In this document: piece after piece, positions 34,741 through 46,116 of the stretch | Layout of the letters: each line of letters starts with the position of its first letter | How positions within the stretch are numbered: the first letter of the stretch is position 1 | Assembly: GCA_947095535.1 (NCBI GenBank) | Contig: OX352772.1 | Span: 251,925,946-251,989,945 of the forward strand | Direction: 5' to 3' | DNA: 64,000 nt | Source: Poecilobothrus nobilitatus | Lineage: Eukaryota; Arthropoda; Insecta; Diptera; Dolichopodidae | The notes under the pieces: model-generated | The model's input: the letters and a program-made list of their open reading frames with translations, nothing else | Database searches by the model: none | What the model was told of the DNA's origin: nothing | Made by a program: the position numbers and the translations under genes

Positions 34741-35059
34741 TTTTTTTTTTATTTATTTATTTATTCAGTATTTTAAATACTATTAAACGACAAATTTTAT
34801 AATATTTTTATAAAAAATATTTTACTTTAATTTGATCATGTCTTTATATAAAAATCAAAACTCAAAATTTAATTTATTTCAATAAAATAAAGTAGTATAA
34901 GATAAAGGAAAAAAATAAAACATTACAATATACAAAATAAAAATAGAACTAAATATATACAAAAATTATTAATTGAAAAGATTTTAATTTACTTTAACTT
35001 TAATTTTCTTTAATGTACTTAATTGTTTTTAATTTAAATTTTTTAAAAATTATTTTCAT

Positions 35060-36420
35060 TTTTAATGTCGTTGGGAAGCTCGTTAAACATTTTCAACCCT
35101 TCCTATAAAATTTTTTTTTTTTTGCTTTCTCATTGCAGAAAAAATCCAATCGAAAAATAAAAATATTCCTGAGGTTAATTCTGCACATCTTCAACGTACA
35201 ATAGTTTAGAACAAAGATAGTTTGGCAAGATATTATGCCTCATTTTGAATAGAAAAATTAATACTTGAAACGTTCTCGTATATTAAACCACTTCAGAGTT
35301 GTGAGCATGCAGTTAATCGATGTATATCTGCCTACATTTCAAAATTATACGCATTCCGCGATTTTGGAGCTTTTGTAGCCTTTCTAACATTAAATTGGAT
35401 GAGAAAGCAATAACAGTTGAGCAATACTCGAAATGTGGCTTTACCATCGTGTTAAAAATATTTATTGCACTGCATAAAGAAAGTTTATTTCTAATGCGAT
35501 ATATAAACTATATTTTTTTTGCGATGTTTTTGCACTTGAAGTCAATATGTTTGGTAAAATTTAACTTTCTGTCAATAATTAAACATAAATATTTTATTTC
35601 TTCGACAATTTCCAAAATTGTACTATCGATTGAAATAGTGTTATTTAAGACACCATTAAACACCATTGCCTTAGTTTTCTGAATATTTAGGCTCAGTTTA
35701 TTTTCTATAAACCAACTATTGATGTTACTTAAATCTGCGTTTATCTTATTGACACATTGATTAACATTTTGATCCTCTACATAAATTAAAGCGTCGTCCG
35801 CAAAAAGTATTATTTTCCCAATTTCAACCACTTTTTCTATGTCGTTAAAAAATAATATAAACAATAAGAACCCTAAAATTGTTCCTTGTTGAACACCTGT
35901 GCGAACCTTTTTAGATTCAGACAAATGATTATTAAATTTAGTTATCTGAGTTCTGTTATTTATATATGAATCAAACCATTTATATTCTTTTTCTCGTATT
36001 CCATAATTTTCAGTTTTTTTCATTAAAATTTTTTTATCTACTATTTCAAATGCCCGTTTGATATCAACGAAAACAGCGATTACAATTTTTTTGTAATCTC
36101 TGATTTTCAGAGATTAGTTGATGTTTATCTAAAAATTCTTCCAGTTGTATATTTACTATTTTCTCTAAAATTTTTGCCTCGCATGGAATAATATTAATCG
36201 GACGAAATTCACTACTTCTTTTAGTATTTTTAACATTTTCTATTGGGATTACTGTCATTTCCTTCCAATTTTCAGGGAATTTACCTGTAGCTCTAGTGAG
36301 TCATTAATTATATCTAATGACTTTCCTCCAATAATATCAAAATTATCTAAAATTATTCTCTTATTTGTAAAATTTACATCTCTTTTATTATTCATGCTTT
36401 TAATAATGTATTTTAACTTA
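35060..36420 (-). pseudogene. LINE A reverse transcriptase and C-terminus
   Basis: Minus-strand order: MNNKRDVNFTNKR and GGKSLDIINDSLE (~36390-36300), FPENWKEMTVIPI, SSEFRPINIIP (motif 1 region), then RTGVQQGTILGFLLFILFFND (motif B) and the catalytic box ILFADDALIY (~35790), WFIENKLSLNIQKTKAM, then a C-terminal block PHFEYCSTVIAF...LERLQKLQNRGMRIILK (~35440-35345) and FNELPNDIKNE near 35080. This is a CR1/Jockey-like RT with an intact FADD box in a 171-codon open frame at 36023-35508. Frameshifts occur near 36100 and after 35508. Confidence 0.75.
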
Positions 36421-36423
36421 CTT

Positions 36424-36430
36424 AAGGTTA
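36424..36430. repeat. Target-site duplication of LINE B, left copy
   Basis: AAGGTTA is repeated at 40336-40342, right after the A-tail of LINE B. Removing one copy plus the insert restores an uninterrupted LINE A frame across the site. Confidence 0.7.
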
Positions 36431-36949
36431 TTTAACAACATACAAATTTTATTTTTATTAGCATATAAATTTATCTACACATTAACTTTTTTTTTATTTT
36501 TTTTCTCGAACTATATTAAATTTAATTAATTTTTAATTTTTCTGATTCAAATTATAATTTATAATTAAAGGCGCTCGGTTGGTTTTGTTTACATTAATTT
36601 ACTTTCCTTTTTTTATTTATTTCATCTTAATATCAACTTGGCGCAAACAAAATAATTATATCTCCATCTCCCTCCCACACGTATGATGGATGCTGGTGTT
36701 CTTCTTCGACTCTCAATTCGCTCACTTTTTTTTAATACCACCATAGTAATTACCGTAACTTAATTGATTAATTTCTGGTGGTAAGTTTTGCTTTTGGTGA
36801 GTCTTTGGTTGTACCTGCGTTCAATAAGGTCACTTAAAAATGTATGTTAAGTGTATGCTCACTCGAAGCAAAATATTGAAAAGTATTAATGTTGATATAA
36901 AGTATTGATATTGACATTGATAGTAATTTATTTTAAAGTGTTGTCAAGT

Positions 36950-37205
36950 TCGGGTTATTTAAATCGTGTACTTTTACTTTTGATTTTAATTTTGAATAAA
37001 TTTTAATTTTTGTTAATTTTAATTTTTACTTTAATCTTAATTTACAAACTTTAATTTATCATAAGTCAGATTTTGATCTTGGTTAATTTTAGAATTGACT
37101 TTAAGTCTAATTTTGATTTTAATTACAATTTCAACTCTGATTTCATTTTAATTTTGCTTTTGATTTTAAATTTAAACTAGATTTCAATTTTAATATTATT
37201 ATTAA
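36950..37205 (+). repeat. Degenerate short-period repeat of GATTTTAATTTT words
   Basis: Words such as TTTGATTTTAATTTTGA and GATTTTAATTACAATTT recur in a ragged pattern across ~250 bp upstream of the LINE B endonuclease. It may be a decayed minisatellite in the LINE 5' region, and it replaces the place where ORF1 would be. Confidence 0.45.
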
Positions 37206-37273
37206 TTGTTTTAACTTTTCTTTTATATTATTTTTTTTTCATCAAAATTACCAATTTTCATGTTAATTTCTGT

Positions 37274-37900
37274 AAAATACGAGGATTGCAAACGAATGTT
37301 CATGCCGTCAATTGCCATCTTAGTTCAATTAAACCAGCAGTCTTAGCCCTATGTGAAACACAAGTCAGTAACCACAATGATAACTTTAATGTTACCGGCT
37401 ACTCACTTATTTCACATTTCGTACCCAAAAGAGGTATCGCTGTCTATATAAAAAATGACATCGCTTTCAACACACTTCCAAAATATAAATGTTCTAGCCC
37501 AACCTTTCATTACATTTGGGTCAAACTTCTCGTTGGAAAGCATGTCATACATTTCTGTTTCCTATACAGATCACCCAACTCAAATGAACAAGAAACTGTT
37601 ATGGAAATTGAAAATCTATCGAACCAGATCAATGAAATTTTGGACGTATCTCCAGAAACTGAAATTGTTCTGGGAAATTTCAACATTCATAACAGGGACT
37701 GGCTTAATTTTCCTAGCAACATCTGCCCGAGTCAAAACTCAATTGGGAAACAAGTTGAACTATTCTCCACACTGTTCCACATTTCTCAACTTGTCCAAAA
37801 TCCCACTAGGATCGTGCTGATCATGAAGGTCATCTCTTGGATCTGTTTCTCACCACACACCCTGAAAAATATGTGGTTTCAGGTGGTTGTCCCTGGGTAA
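37274..37900 (+). pseudogene. LINE B endonuclease domain
   Basis: It begins with KIRGLQTNVHAVNCHL, then LALCETQ (metal-binding Glu), GIAVYIKNDIAF, FCFLYRSPNS, and EIVLGNFNIHNRDWL, where the usual GDFN catalytic Asp is replaced by Asn (GNFN). The N-terminal half is open for 204 codons (37286-37900). The SDH box region near 37900 is in a different frame. This is the APE-like nicking enzyme of a Jockey/CR1-like LINE, inactive because of frameshifts and the Asp-to-Asn change. Confidence 0.75.
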
Positions 37901-38114
37901 TTCCGACCATTGTTTGGTTAACACAAGTTTCCGGGTAAGCCCATTCTCCAACCAGAGGTCCCCTCCCAAAAAGTTAGTCTGGTGTTACAGCCTGCTGGTT
38001 GGCAAGGCCTTTACAACTTTTTATAGCCTTTGATTGGTCATTCTACTTCCGCAACAGAAATGTTAACTTTACTGAAAATGCGATTAGTGAAACTATTTAT
38101 TCATCCCTCATTTC

Positions 38115-40125
38115 ATGAAATCTGTTAAGAGGAGTCCCAAATCTTGGTTTAATCGTATTTGCAAAGAAGCCATTTCTAGAAAAGAGGCGACTTTTAAACT
38201 GTACCAAAACAATAGGTCGGAGGCTCGCAGGGCCAACTATATAGTGGTGACAAACAGATGCAAGAGAGTTACCAATAAGCAAAAATTCTTGTTCAACCAA
38301 AAGTTGAAATGTAAAATCATCCACATGCCAAAGAATAGCAAATCTTTTTGGCCATTTGCCAAAAGTCTAAAGGAAGACATTAGAGAGTCTTCCTTTCCAC
38401 CACTTATTTATAATAATAACAGAACCGTATCAGATTCTAAAGAGAGGGCGGACTTATTTGGCAAGCAGTTCGCTTTCAATTCGACACTGTCACAGTCAGC
38501 CACCTCCTGTTCTAGGAGCTGGCTGCTCCTTCGGTAAAATTTACTTTAGGACTCGGGCGGTGATGAAAATCTTAAAAAATCTTGATACAAATAAGTCAGC
38601 CGGTCCAGATGGAGTAGGTATTTTTAAGCACCATGGTGGTATAACCACCATGGTATAACCACCATGGTGCTTAAAAATACCTACTCCACTATTTCAAAAC
38701 CTCTGCGCAACCTTTTCTACCTCTCCTTCACTTCGGGTATTCATCCTACCCAATGGAAGATTGTCCATGTTTTGCACCAATTTCCAAAAAACGTAATAAA
38801 AGCGATCCCTCCAACTACCGCCCTATTGCTCTAACTTCGGTCCACTCGAAGGTAATGGAGAAAATAGTGAACCAAAAGCTTCTGAAATACCTGGACCACA
38901 AAGGTTTGCTTCATGATCGTCAGCACGGATTCAGAGCCCGTCGTTGAACCGATGATCTCATTACTTACCTTTGTGAGAAGCTAAGCATCAACCTTCATCA
39001 TTCTGGTGAGTCTGATGTTGTCGCTTTTGATATTTCTAAGGCTTTCGATCGAGTTTGACACGATGCTCTATTGACAAAATGCAAAGCATTAGGTCTAGGT
39101 AGGGTCTTCCTAAAATGGATTGGAGATTTCATCTGACAAATTCAAAATAAATGCTGGTGTCCCTCAGGGATCAATTTTATCCCCAACTCTCTTCTTAATA
39201 TTTAATAATGACTTACTCTCATTAGCCTTTAACATAACATTAACATTACGACGGCATCCTTGTAGCTTTCTGTGAGTTTCATAGCCACTATAACATTAAT
39301 CACCAGACCAATACAACAGCAAAAAATTTCATTATTAGTGAGCTAAATAACGATTTAGCAAGAATTCAAAAATGGGGTGAAGTCAACAGAGTTGAGTTCA
39401 ATACCAAAAAAACACAATGCTGTCTGATCTCGCGAAAAATTGTCACTACTGTTTAACCTAGTATTTCAGGGAGAAGTCTTGCAGCATTCAACGGATTTAA
39501 ACATGCTGGGCATCGGGTTAAACCAGAAATTGACTTGGTCAAATAACATGTTTGGTATAGCTAAGGATGCAGCTAAATGTTTGGGTTTTTTGTATCGCTG
39601 CAAAACTTACTTTTCCGCATCTGATCTTCTCAATATCTATAAAACGTACATTAGGCCAAAAATGGAGTATAATGCACATATTAGGGCTGCAGGGCCTCAA
39701 ACAGCACTGGGTTATTTAGATAACGAGCAAAACAGAGCTATTCGTTTGATCAACGACCCAAGAGTAACTTCACTGCTCACTCCACTCAGCCATCGGCACA
39801 AAGTTGGGTCACTGACCTTGTTTTATAGGTATCTCGTAGGGATTGTTCCAAAGAAATAAAACAATTAATGCCTCCACTCAAAGTTTTTCAACGAGAAACA
39901 AGGAGGGCAATAGATGCTCCCTACCATGTTGAGTTATCAAGATGGCGAAATACAGCCTATGGAAATTTGTTTGTCATGCGCACGTCCCGTTTGTGGAACC
40001 ATATACAATCGCATGTGTTCCCTAAAGTTGGTAATTCATATGTGTACAATTTACTTAAGTTTAAGAAGAACATTAACATCTTTCTTCAAAATGTCCCTCC
40101 AAATTTTCCTACCTATCCCCTATAA
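38115..40125 (+). pseudogene. LINE B reverse transcriptase and C-terminus
   Basis: Pieces in order: KSPKSWFNRICKEAI (linker, 38120), NKSAGPDGVG (38594-38620), then a palindrome insertion (38611-38687), SDPSNYRPIALTSVHSKVMEK (38802-38864), HGFRARR (38928), DVVAFDISKAFDRV followed by TGA where the family has Trp (39010-39057), no recognisable YADD box near 39230-39250, GIGLNQKLTWSNN (~39510) and a C-terminal block with RHKVGSLTLFYR and WRNTAYGNLFVMRTSRLWNHI (39790-40000). The gene is badly broken, with stops, frameshifts and a lost catalytic site. Confidence 0.75.
38611..38687. repeat. Perfect 30-bp-arm palindrome inside LINE B RT
   Basis: 38611-38640 is the exact reverse complement of 38658-38687, with a 17-bp centre. 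The word ATAACCACCATGGT is repeated within the centre. The palindrome interrupts the RT just after GPDGV. The right arm continues naturally into RT coding sequence (LKNTYSTISKPLRNLFYL), so the left arm looks like an inverted templated copy. Confidence 0.9.
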
Positions 40126-40335
40126 TCCAAATTTCCCAATTCCAATTTCTCCAATTATTCTTTCCACATCCCTATCCCTAAAACCAAACTGTACATTTGT
40201 ATTAAAGGTTCCATCCTAAAGTTTGGTTTTAAAAGGGGGGTGGTTTTGGTTGGTTAATGCCCAACACTACCCTGAGGAAGCACGTGCAGTTCCTCTAGGT
40301 GACTTTCGAGTTTTCTCCCAACTCTCGTAAAAAAA

Positions 40336-40342
40336 AAGGTTA
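40336..40342. repeat. Target-site duplication of LINE B, right copy
   Basis: AAGGTTA follows the poly-A tail. Its first two A residues could also belong to the tail, so the duplication may be 5-7 bp. Confidence 0.65.
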
Positions 40343-40800
40343 GTAAAAAAGGTATTTACTAAATTTTAAAATTCACTATTTGGGATATTTGCATTTATTT
40401 CAATTATGCTATTAATAAAAAATTCATTAAATTTATTTGCTATGGTTAAATTATCGACACATTTTCTATTATTAAATTCAATTTCATTTACCTCATTAAA
40501 AGTGTTAGTCTTTAAAACATACAATTTTATTATTTTGCACATTGATTTTTGATCATTAGCATTCTTGACTTTATTAATTAAATATTTACTTTTTTCATTT
40601 TCAAGCTTTTTTTTATAATTATTTCTTAGTTGCCTATACCTAGCTCAATATTTGCCAATCTAGCTCAATATTTGACCATGTAGCTTTTCGGTATTGAACT
40701 ATTTTATTATGCTTCATATCCCTTAATTCATTTGAAAACCACATATTATTGCTGTTATTTATATGCTTCGTTATAATAAATTTGTTTGCTATCCCAAGTA
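40343..40800 (-). pseudogene. LINE A, 5' part: linker between endonuclease and RT
   Basis: On the minus strand MWFSNELRDMKHNKIVQYRK (40740-40680) leads to NNYKKKLENEKSKYLINKV (~40620-40565) and NRKCVDNLTIANKFNEFFINS (~40480-40410). This is the basic linker upstream of RT in CR1/Jockey-like LINEs. It joins the RT part at 36430 once LINE B and one AAGGTTA are removed. The endonuclease is not present beyond 40800, so LINE A is 5'-truncated. Confidence 0.7.
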
Positions 40801-42242
40801 ACAATTTTGTTTATATATCTACCATATATTTCTTTATAAAACAATGCTTATAGCTAAAATGTCTGAAAAATAACTTTGAAAATTAATATACAACACTTTT
40901 ACAAATACAATACATAAATTTGGAGGATTTTACAGCACTGTTTCTGTTAATTCCATTTCTAATTAACAATATAAATTGGATATACAAACATCAAACAAAT
41001 AATTCGCAAGAAAAGTATTTTCTATTAAACGACAAAATATTTCTATATTGGATTTTACAGACTTTTTACAACACATTTACGACTATAACATTTTTTAAAC
41101 GATAAAATTGTGACAAAAATAATTGATCCCAAAGTATTTTATTTTGACAATCATTTAATTTGACGTATGTATAGAAATGTTTGCCAGCAGTTGTCACTTT
41201 GAACAGACAAATACAAATCAATTTTTTTTTATCGTAAACATTTTTAATTTAATTCTATTAGTTAAATTAAAAATGTATGTATTGTATGTAAAAATAAATT
41301 GAATTAGTTAAGTTAAAAATGTTTGCGATTTTTATAAATGTGTACACATATTATTATGTGTTATAAATTTTCAAAATGAATATTGCACAAATACTAATAA
41401 AAGTATTTTTTAAGAAAATTATAAATAAACATTTTTTAATTAATATGGATATTATGAAATCTTTTAAATCAAAATTTTGAGAATTCATAATTAAATTTTA
41501 AAAACGAATCTTATTTTGCCGATGGAATTTTCATTTTGCCTCTTAAAAATTGATGCCATTCAAAAAATTTTCAATTTAGCAAAAAAAGTTAAAAAGAAAA
41601 AATTGTATAGAATAATATTTTTCAAAAAATAGGTGTCGGAAGGGTACGAATTACTTTTAAAATGAAAATTATTCGGAAAAGACGTATTTTTTACAATGAA
41701 AAGGTAGTAAAATTAGAAAATATTATTAGTTTAGAAAAAAAGAAATCAAAAAACAATTTTAGTAGCCATATTTTAGAATAAATATGGCGTAACTGAAATT
41801 TAATACTAATTGTTTTTATAACGGTTTTATATTAGTATTAACATGCATTATATTTCTGCGTCAAATAACAACCTCAAAATTTTTAATGGTAAAACGATAC
41901 AGTGAAAGGAAAAAATATGAAACATTCATTAACATATTTTCTACCTTTACCTGTATTATACATGTCATGTGTAATTTCTGGTGTAAGGTATAAAATAAAT
42001 AACCCCTTATGCATATTGTTTCAAACTTTGGTCAATTACAATTTTTATAAACTGCACTTATAAACTGTACAAATTACGCGATTTAAATTTTAGTAACAGT
42101 TATTTTTCATTATATTTACCTGAAAAGAAAAACAATTTTTGAATAGGGTGAAAGGTTTTTTCAACTGCATATAGCAATTGGTACGAGAAATATTTTAAGT
42201 AATTTAGAATTGGAAAAATCAACAAAATCAATATAAAATTCA
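40801..42242. other. AT-rich stretch, no gene seen
   Basis: An open frame of 61 codons at 40920-41105 has no family resemblance. I see nothing else here. Confidence 0.45.
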
Positions 42243-42315
42243 TAACTCCGATGGGACTCGAACCCATATTCTTGTACCATATAGGCGGACGCGCTACTAA
42301 CTACGCCACGAAGTT
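42243..42315 (-). tRNA. Degenerate tRNA-like sequence (probable pseudogene)
   Basis: On the minus strand a 73-nt sequence has the right spacing for a tRNA: acceptor AACTTCG/CGGAGTT (7 bp with one G-T), D stem GCGT/GCGC with an 8-nt loop, T stem ATGGG/CCCAT with loop TTCGAGT, and a 5-nt variable loop. The anticodon stem TCCGC/GTACA has two mismatches, and the loop CTATATG gives an unusual ATA anticodon. The stem would pair well if the 3' side read GCGGA. This suggests a tRNA gene or tRNA-derived SINE head that has decayed in the anticodon arm. It is the most GC-rich spot in its neighbourhood. Confidence 0.5.
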
Positions 42316-43282
42316 ATAAAGAAAGTCTTCACAAGTGTTGTTCTCTAGATTCAAATTGTCAAATTATTATAGTTATTATTATATTATGCATAGTTTTGAC
42401 CCGATTCAAATTTAAATTATTCAACAAAATCCAACAACTACCACAACATAACATGCTTATATAGAGAATATCTATAATATAGTATCTAAATACATAAATA
42501 CTGCCATTTAAATTTTTTAATTTCCAAAATAAAATGAAAATTGTTAGAAATCTAATATCGAATGTCCACAGATTGGAACAGACTGGTTCAATACTACATT
42601 GAATTATTTATATATATTTATTTTTATAAAGCACGTGAACATAAAGGACGCTATAAGAAGCAAAACATTTAATTTTATTAAACTGACATCAAATCCAATT
42701 TTCTAACCAGTTTTTCAAAGGCGAAAAATTAGTGCAAATCTTTATAAAACTAAAATATGCCCCAAATGTGTTCCTCTATTGATGAATTTACCTTTTTGTA
42801 TCTAGAATTTTTAATGTATTTTATTAGTTAATTATAAAATTGTTTCTTAGACTTAAATAAAAGTAAAAATTTCCTCTAATTCAGAAATTCACAATTGAAA
42901 GGGTGATTGCATTTAAATAAAATAATTAGTAACAAAAATTTTATAAATAAAAAAAATAACATTTTTATATTTCTAGTAACACCCTTATATTTCTAGTAAC
43001 ACCTATTGTCCTAAATAACCTTTACTAAACTCTGCAGATTAAAATTATTCAAAAGCAAATTGATTTGCAATAATAGAATTAGTAAAATGATTTTTCTACA
43101 TATTTTCTGTAAAATTTATTCCTAAAATAAAAATTTTATTTAAAATAGAAAAAAATGTCAATATAACAATTATAATTTCATAATTTTGTGTCGTTCAAAA
43201 TATCTGAACCTACTGTATAACTTCATACGGCTTTGCGACTACATATACATATATGTATATGATATGTCAGATTTAAAAACAT
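42316..43282. other. AT-rich stretch, no gene seen
   Basis: It holds a short tandem TATTTCTAGTAACACC duplication near 42968-43003 and nothing else recognised. Confidence 0.45.
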
Positions 43283-43290
43283 GTCATGGC

Positions 43291-44428
43291 CAGGGCTGTC
43301 AGTTTGCTTATAAACCCAGCTTTTTGCTAAATTTTTTTTATGCCTGCTCTGCTCTACAACTGTATAAAATGGTCGGATTTGTAAATTATGGATACAAAAA
43401 GCTCCTTTTTAATAAATGACATTATATTATTTTTTTTTAACATATTTTTAATAACTCTTTTATGAATATTAAAGATTTTTGTGAATATATAAGTGTTGAA
43501 TGGTGCAGAGGAAAGTTTGTAGGTTTTGAAAGTGAGTATAATTTGGATCGAATCCAATTCATATTCAACTTTTTTTTTTTTTTATTGTTATTGAATTATG
43601 TTACCTACCTTATGTACTGTTTTCATACTAAAATTTGTATCCGAAATTTTGGCAAATATGCACTACTCCGGTGCGTAGAAGGCTGTACACATTTTTTAGC
43701 GTGATGTCTATCTGTGTGTTTGTGTTGGTGCGAGTGTGTGTGTGTATGTCTGTGGGCACGTGTATAGCCTAAACGACTCAGCGAAATTTTTTGAAATTTT
43801 ATATTTAAGTTTTTGACGTAAATATTTCGGATGGAGCAAATCGGACAACCGAAACAGGAGAATATTAAGAGAAAAATTATTACCAAAAATTTGTACACAA
43901 GTAAAGAGGAACAACTTTGCCATAGAACATTTTTTGATCCGACTAACTTTAACTTTTATTTAATTGTTTTTCAAGTCCAAATTTTCATACATATGTATTT
44001 ATAACACGCTATATGAATTTATATGAAGAAATTTATTTTTGTTTTTTTATCTCTAAAAATTTATATTATATCTATGCCTATTATTCTCTTGTTGATGAAG
44101 CAAAATTTAAACGGTAAAATTTTTGTTAGCAGATTCAATATTAATGTTATATTTGTTTTGAATTTGTTTTTATTTTATTTTTTACTTCTAATATTTTTGA
44201 ATGAAAAAAAAAATCATGTACTGTAGATACATATGTCTATGAATTAATGGTAGGTACATATTTTTTCGAATAATTCATTGCTTATTATATAAAATCTTAA
44301 ATTATTAGAAGTTATTTTGCTTTGATATAAATTATTATGTAAAAAATCTATGAATTTTGGCATTATACTTTTTGGTCGGTTCTGTAATGGAGACAGCTCA
44401 TTTTTTATGTTGTAAAACGACAGCCCTG
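43291..44428. mobile_element. hAT-type non-autonomous element, 1138 bp
   Basis: The termini are CAGGGCTGTC (43291-43300) and GACAGCCCTG (44419-44428), typical in form of hAT ends. The flanks are GTCATGGC (43283-43290) and GTCATGAA (44429-44436), which agree at six of eight positions and fit an aged 8-bp hAT target duplication. No transposase is present. The right ~700 bp is shared, inverted and diverged, with each 3.6-kb array unit. Open frames inside (for example 43462-43704 and 44023-44226) have no family resemblance. Confidence 0.75.
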
Positions 44429-44519
44429 GTCATGAAAACAGTTTGGGTTTGTCAATTATTCAGTTATTTCAGTTTGTGAATGAAAATTGAAAATTTAAAT
44501 TTAAAATAATTTTTTCAAA

Positions 44520-45935
44520 ATGTTTAAAATTATTGAAACACTAGAGCGAGGACATTTAACTTTAACAATTATTCCCAAAAACTGGGAGAAAAACCAAGTG
44601 CTGTTTTGGCCAAAAAATGTAACGCCAAAGAATTTATTTAATTTACAAAAAGATTCTCTGAGTAAACCAGTGACTTCATGGATTCGCATACCTTGCTCAG
44701 TGAAAAGAAAAGATATCTTATCTTACCCAGAAGCAGAAAAAATTCTGGAGGTTATGTTAAGTACTGGTGAAACAGAAGACGAAGATATAACAACAAGAAA
44801 GCGAGCACAAATTGGTCGTTCACCACAAACCGACTTTAATTCATTGATTACAACATCACCTACATCTTCGGTAAGTTACACTTTTATTTTGCTTAACAGT
44901 GAAAATAAAATTTGGAAAAATGAAAAAATGTATGGAAAAATGTGTGTTAAAAATCCTTTAGGAAATAAATAATATGTTTTAGCAGGTGAAAGGTGTAACA
45001 AAGCTGAATCTGGACTTATGTATAGGATTTGTGAAATTTTATTTAGATATTTAAGCTGTTGTAATTGTTATTAAGCTGTTAATAATTGTATTTATTATAA
45101 TATAATTGTTATTAAGCTGTTATAATTGTATTTAAGCTGTTAAAAAGTTATAATTTTATTAACAATACAAACATAAAAAATTGTTATATTATTACTAACA
45201 TCTTAAATACGTAAATAAAATGCAGTAATCCGTGTTAGTACGTGAGCCTGGATTCATATTTTGGTATAAAATGTATCTTTATCTTTCAAAAATAGAATAA
45301 ACAACTTAATTTACCAATTCAATACTTCCATTTAAATTTTTAGGTAATATCATTTAATGAAAAACAAATTAAAAACGCCCACGTGACATCTAAAAATCAA
45401 AAAGAAATTTGTCAGGAACAGAAGGTTATATTGAAATATTTTTAATGTTTAATGTTTACCAATTTTTATTTTAGGTGTAATCACTTCAATGCAAAAGTAT
45501 TACATATGATTTCAATACATATGAAGCCACACAAAAGCAAAAAAAATTGGTGATTTATTTAAAAACCAAACCTTTTCATTGCCAGATGAAGATATTATAT
45601 TGGTACACATTTTTTCTACTTATATTTCTAAAAGTTTGAATAAAAATTTTTCCACAAAAACTTACTTTTAGGAAAATACAGCGTCAGGGCTAGACAAAGA
45701 AAGTATTGTTGTAATAAATTCTGCGCCGAATGATTACGATGATTTAAAAGAATGTATTTTTAAAATGCAAGACAAACTGGAGGCTTTCGAGCAAAATATA
45801 TCGAAAATCTTTCATTCAATAGCTTCACTCCACTGTAAATTGGACCAGCTCATAAAATATAAAAAAAAATTCTTAATATCACCGTATAAGATTTTATTGT
45901 TATGTAAGAATGTTGAAAAAAAAGCAAAGGAATAA
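44520..45935 (+). pseudogene. Multi-exon gene of the DUF4806-associated insect type, decayed
   Basis: Exon 1 (44520-44870, ATG) encodes MFKIIETLERGHLTLTIIP, then W-x-x-N...VLFWPK, W-x-x-IPCSVKR and SYPEAEKILEVM. This N-terminal domain resembles that of insect proteins that often carry DUF4806 and multiply like transposon-associated genes. GTAAGT at 44871, an acceptor at 45343, a second exon of exactly 27 codons (45344-45424), a third exon (~45475-45602) and a fourth (45672-45935) have proper GT-AG borders. Exon 4 gives 88 codons with a coiled-coil-like DDLKECIFKMQDKLEAFEQN and a stop at 45935. Exon 3 has stops in all frames and a length not divisible by three, so the gene is probably dead. 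Function unknown. Confidence 0.5.
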
Positions 45936-46116
45936 AAGCGATTCAAAATAAGTTACGAGTAATTGCTTTTTTTTTAAAGTAACAAGCAAGACATTATGTA
46001 TAAATTGTGTAAAAAGTTAAAAAATTGATAATAGAGTGAAAATTCTAGGATTAGAAACGTTCGCGATTGGTTGTCTTAATAAAATAAAAATCGGAAATTA
46101 AAAAAAAGAAATTAAA

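Larger units (their letters stand above)
34741..36430 (-). mobile_element. LINE A, 3' part (minus strand)
   Basis: This is the 3' half of a minus-strand LINE that continues at 40336-40800. Its 3' end is an (AAAT)n-type tail, seen on the plus strand as T-run plus TTTATTTATTTATT at 34741-34767. It carries RT and the C-terminal region. The element was split at 36430 by the 3.9-kb insertion of LINE B. Confidence 0.75.
36431..40335 (+). mobile_element. LINE B, ~3.9 kb, inserted in LINE A
   Basis: It is bounded by the AAGGTTA duplication and ends in a poly-A tail (~40329-40337). It carries an endonuclease (37274-37900) and RT plus C-terminus (38115-40125). Only T-rich sequence lies upstream of the endonuclease, so ORF1 is either absent or not recognisable. 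It is less AT-rich than its surroundings, which suggests different origin or age from LINE A. It has many frameshifts and stops. Confidence 0.8.

Noticed and set aside
35320..35682. 120-codon plus-strand ORF
   Set aside because: It is the antisense shadow of the LINE A reverse transcriptase and C-terminus.
40920..41105. 61-codon ORF
   Set aside because: Starts at a TTG, no family resemblance, isolated in AT-rich DNA.
42243..42315. Functional tRNA gene
   Set aside because: Two mismatches in the anticodon stem and an unusual ATA anticodon; kept only as tRNA-like.
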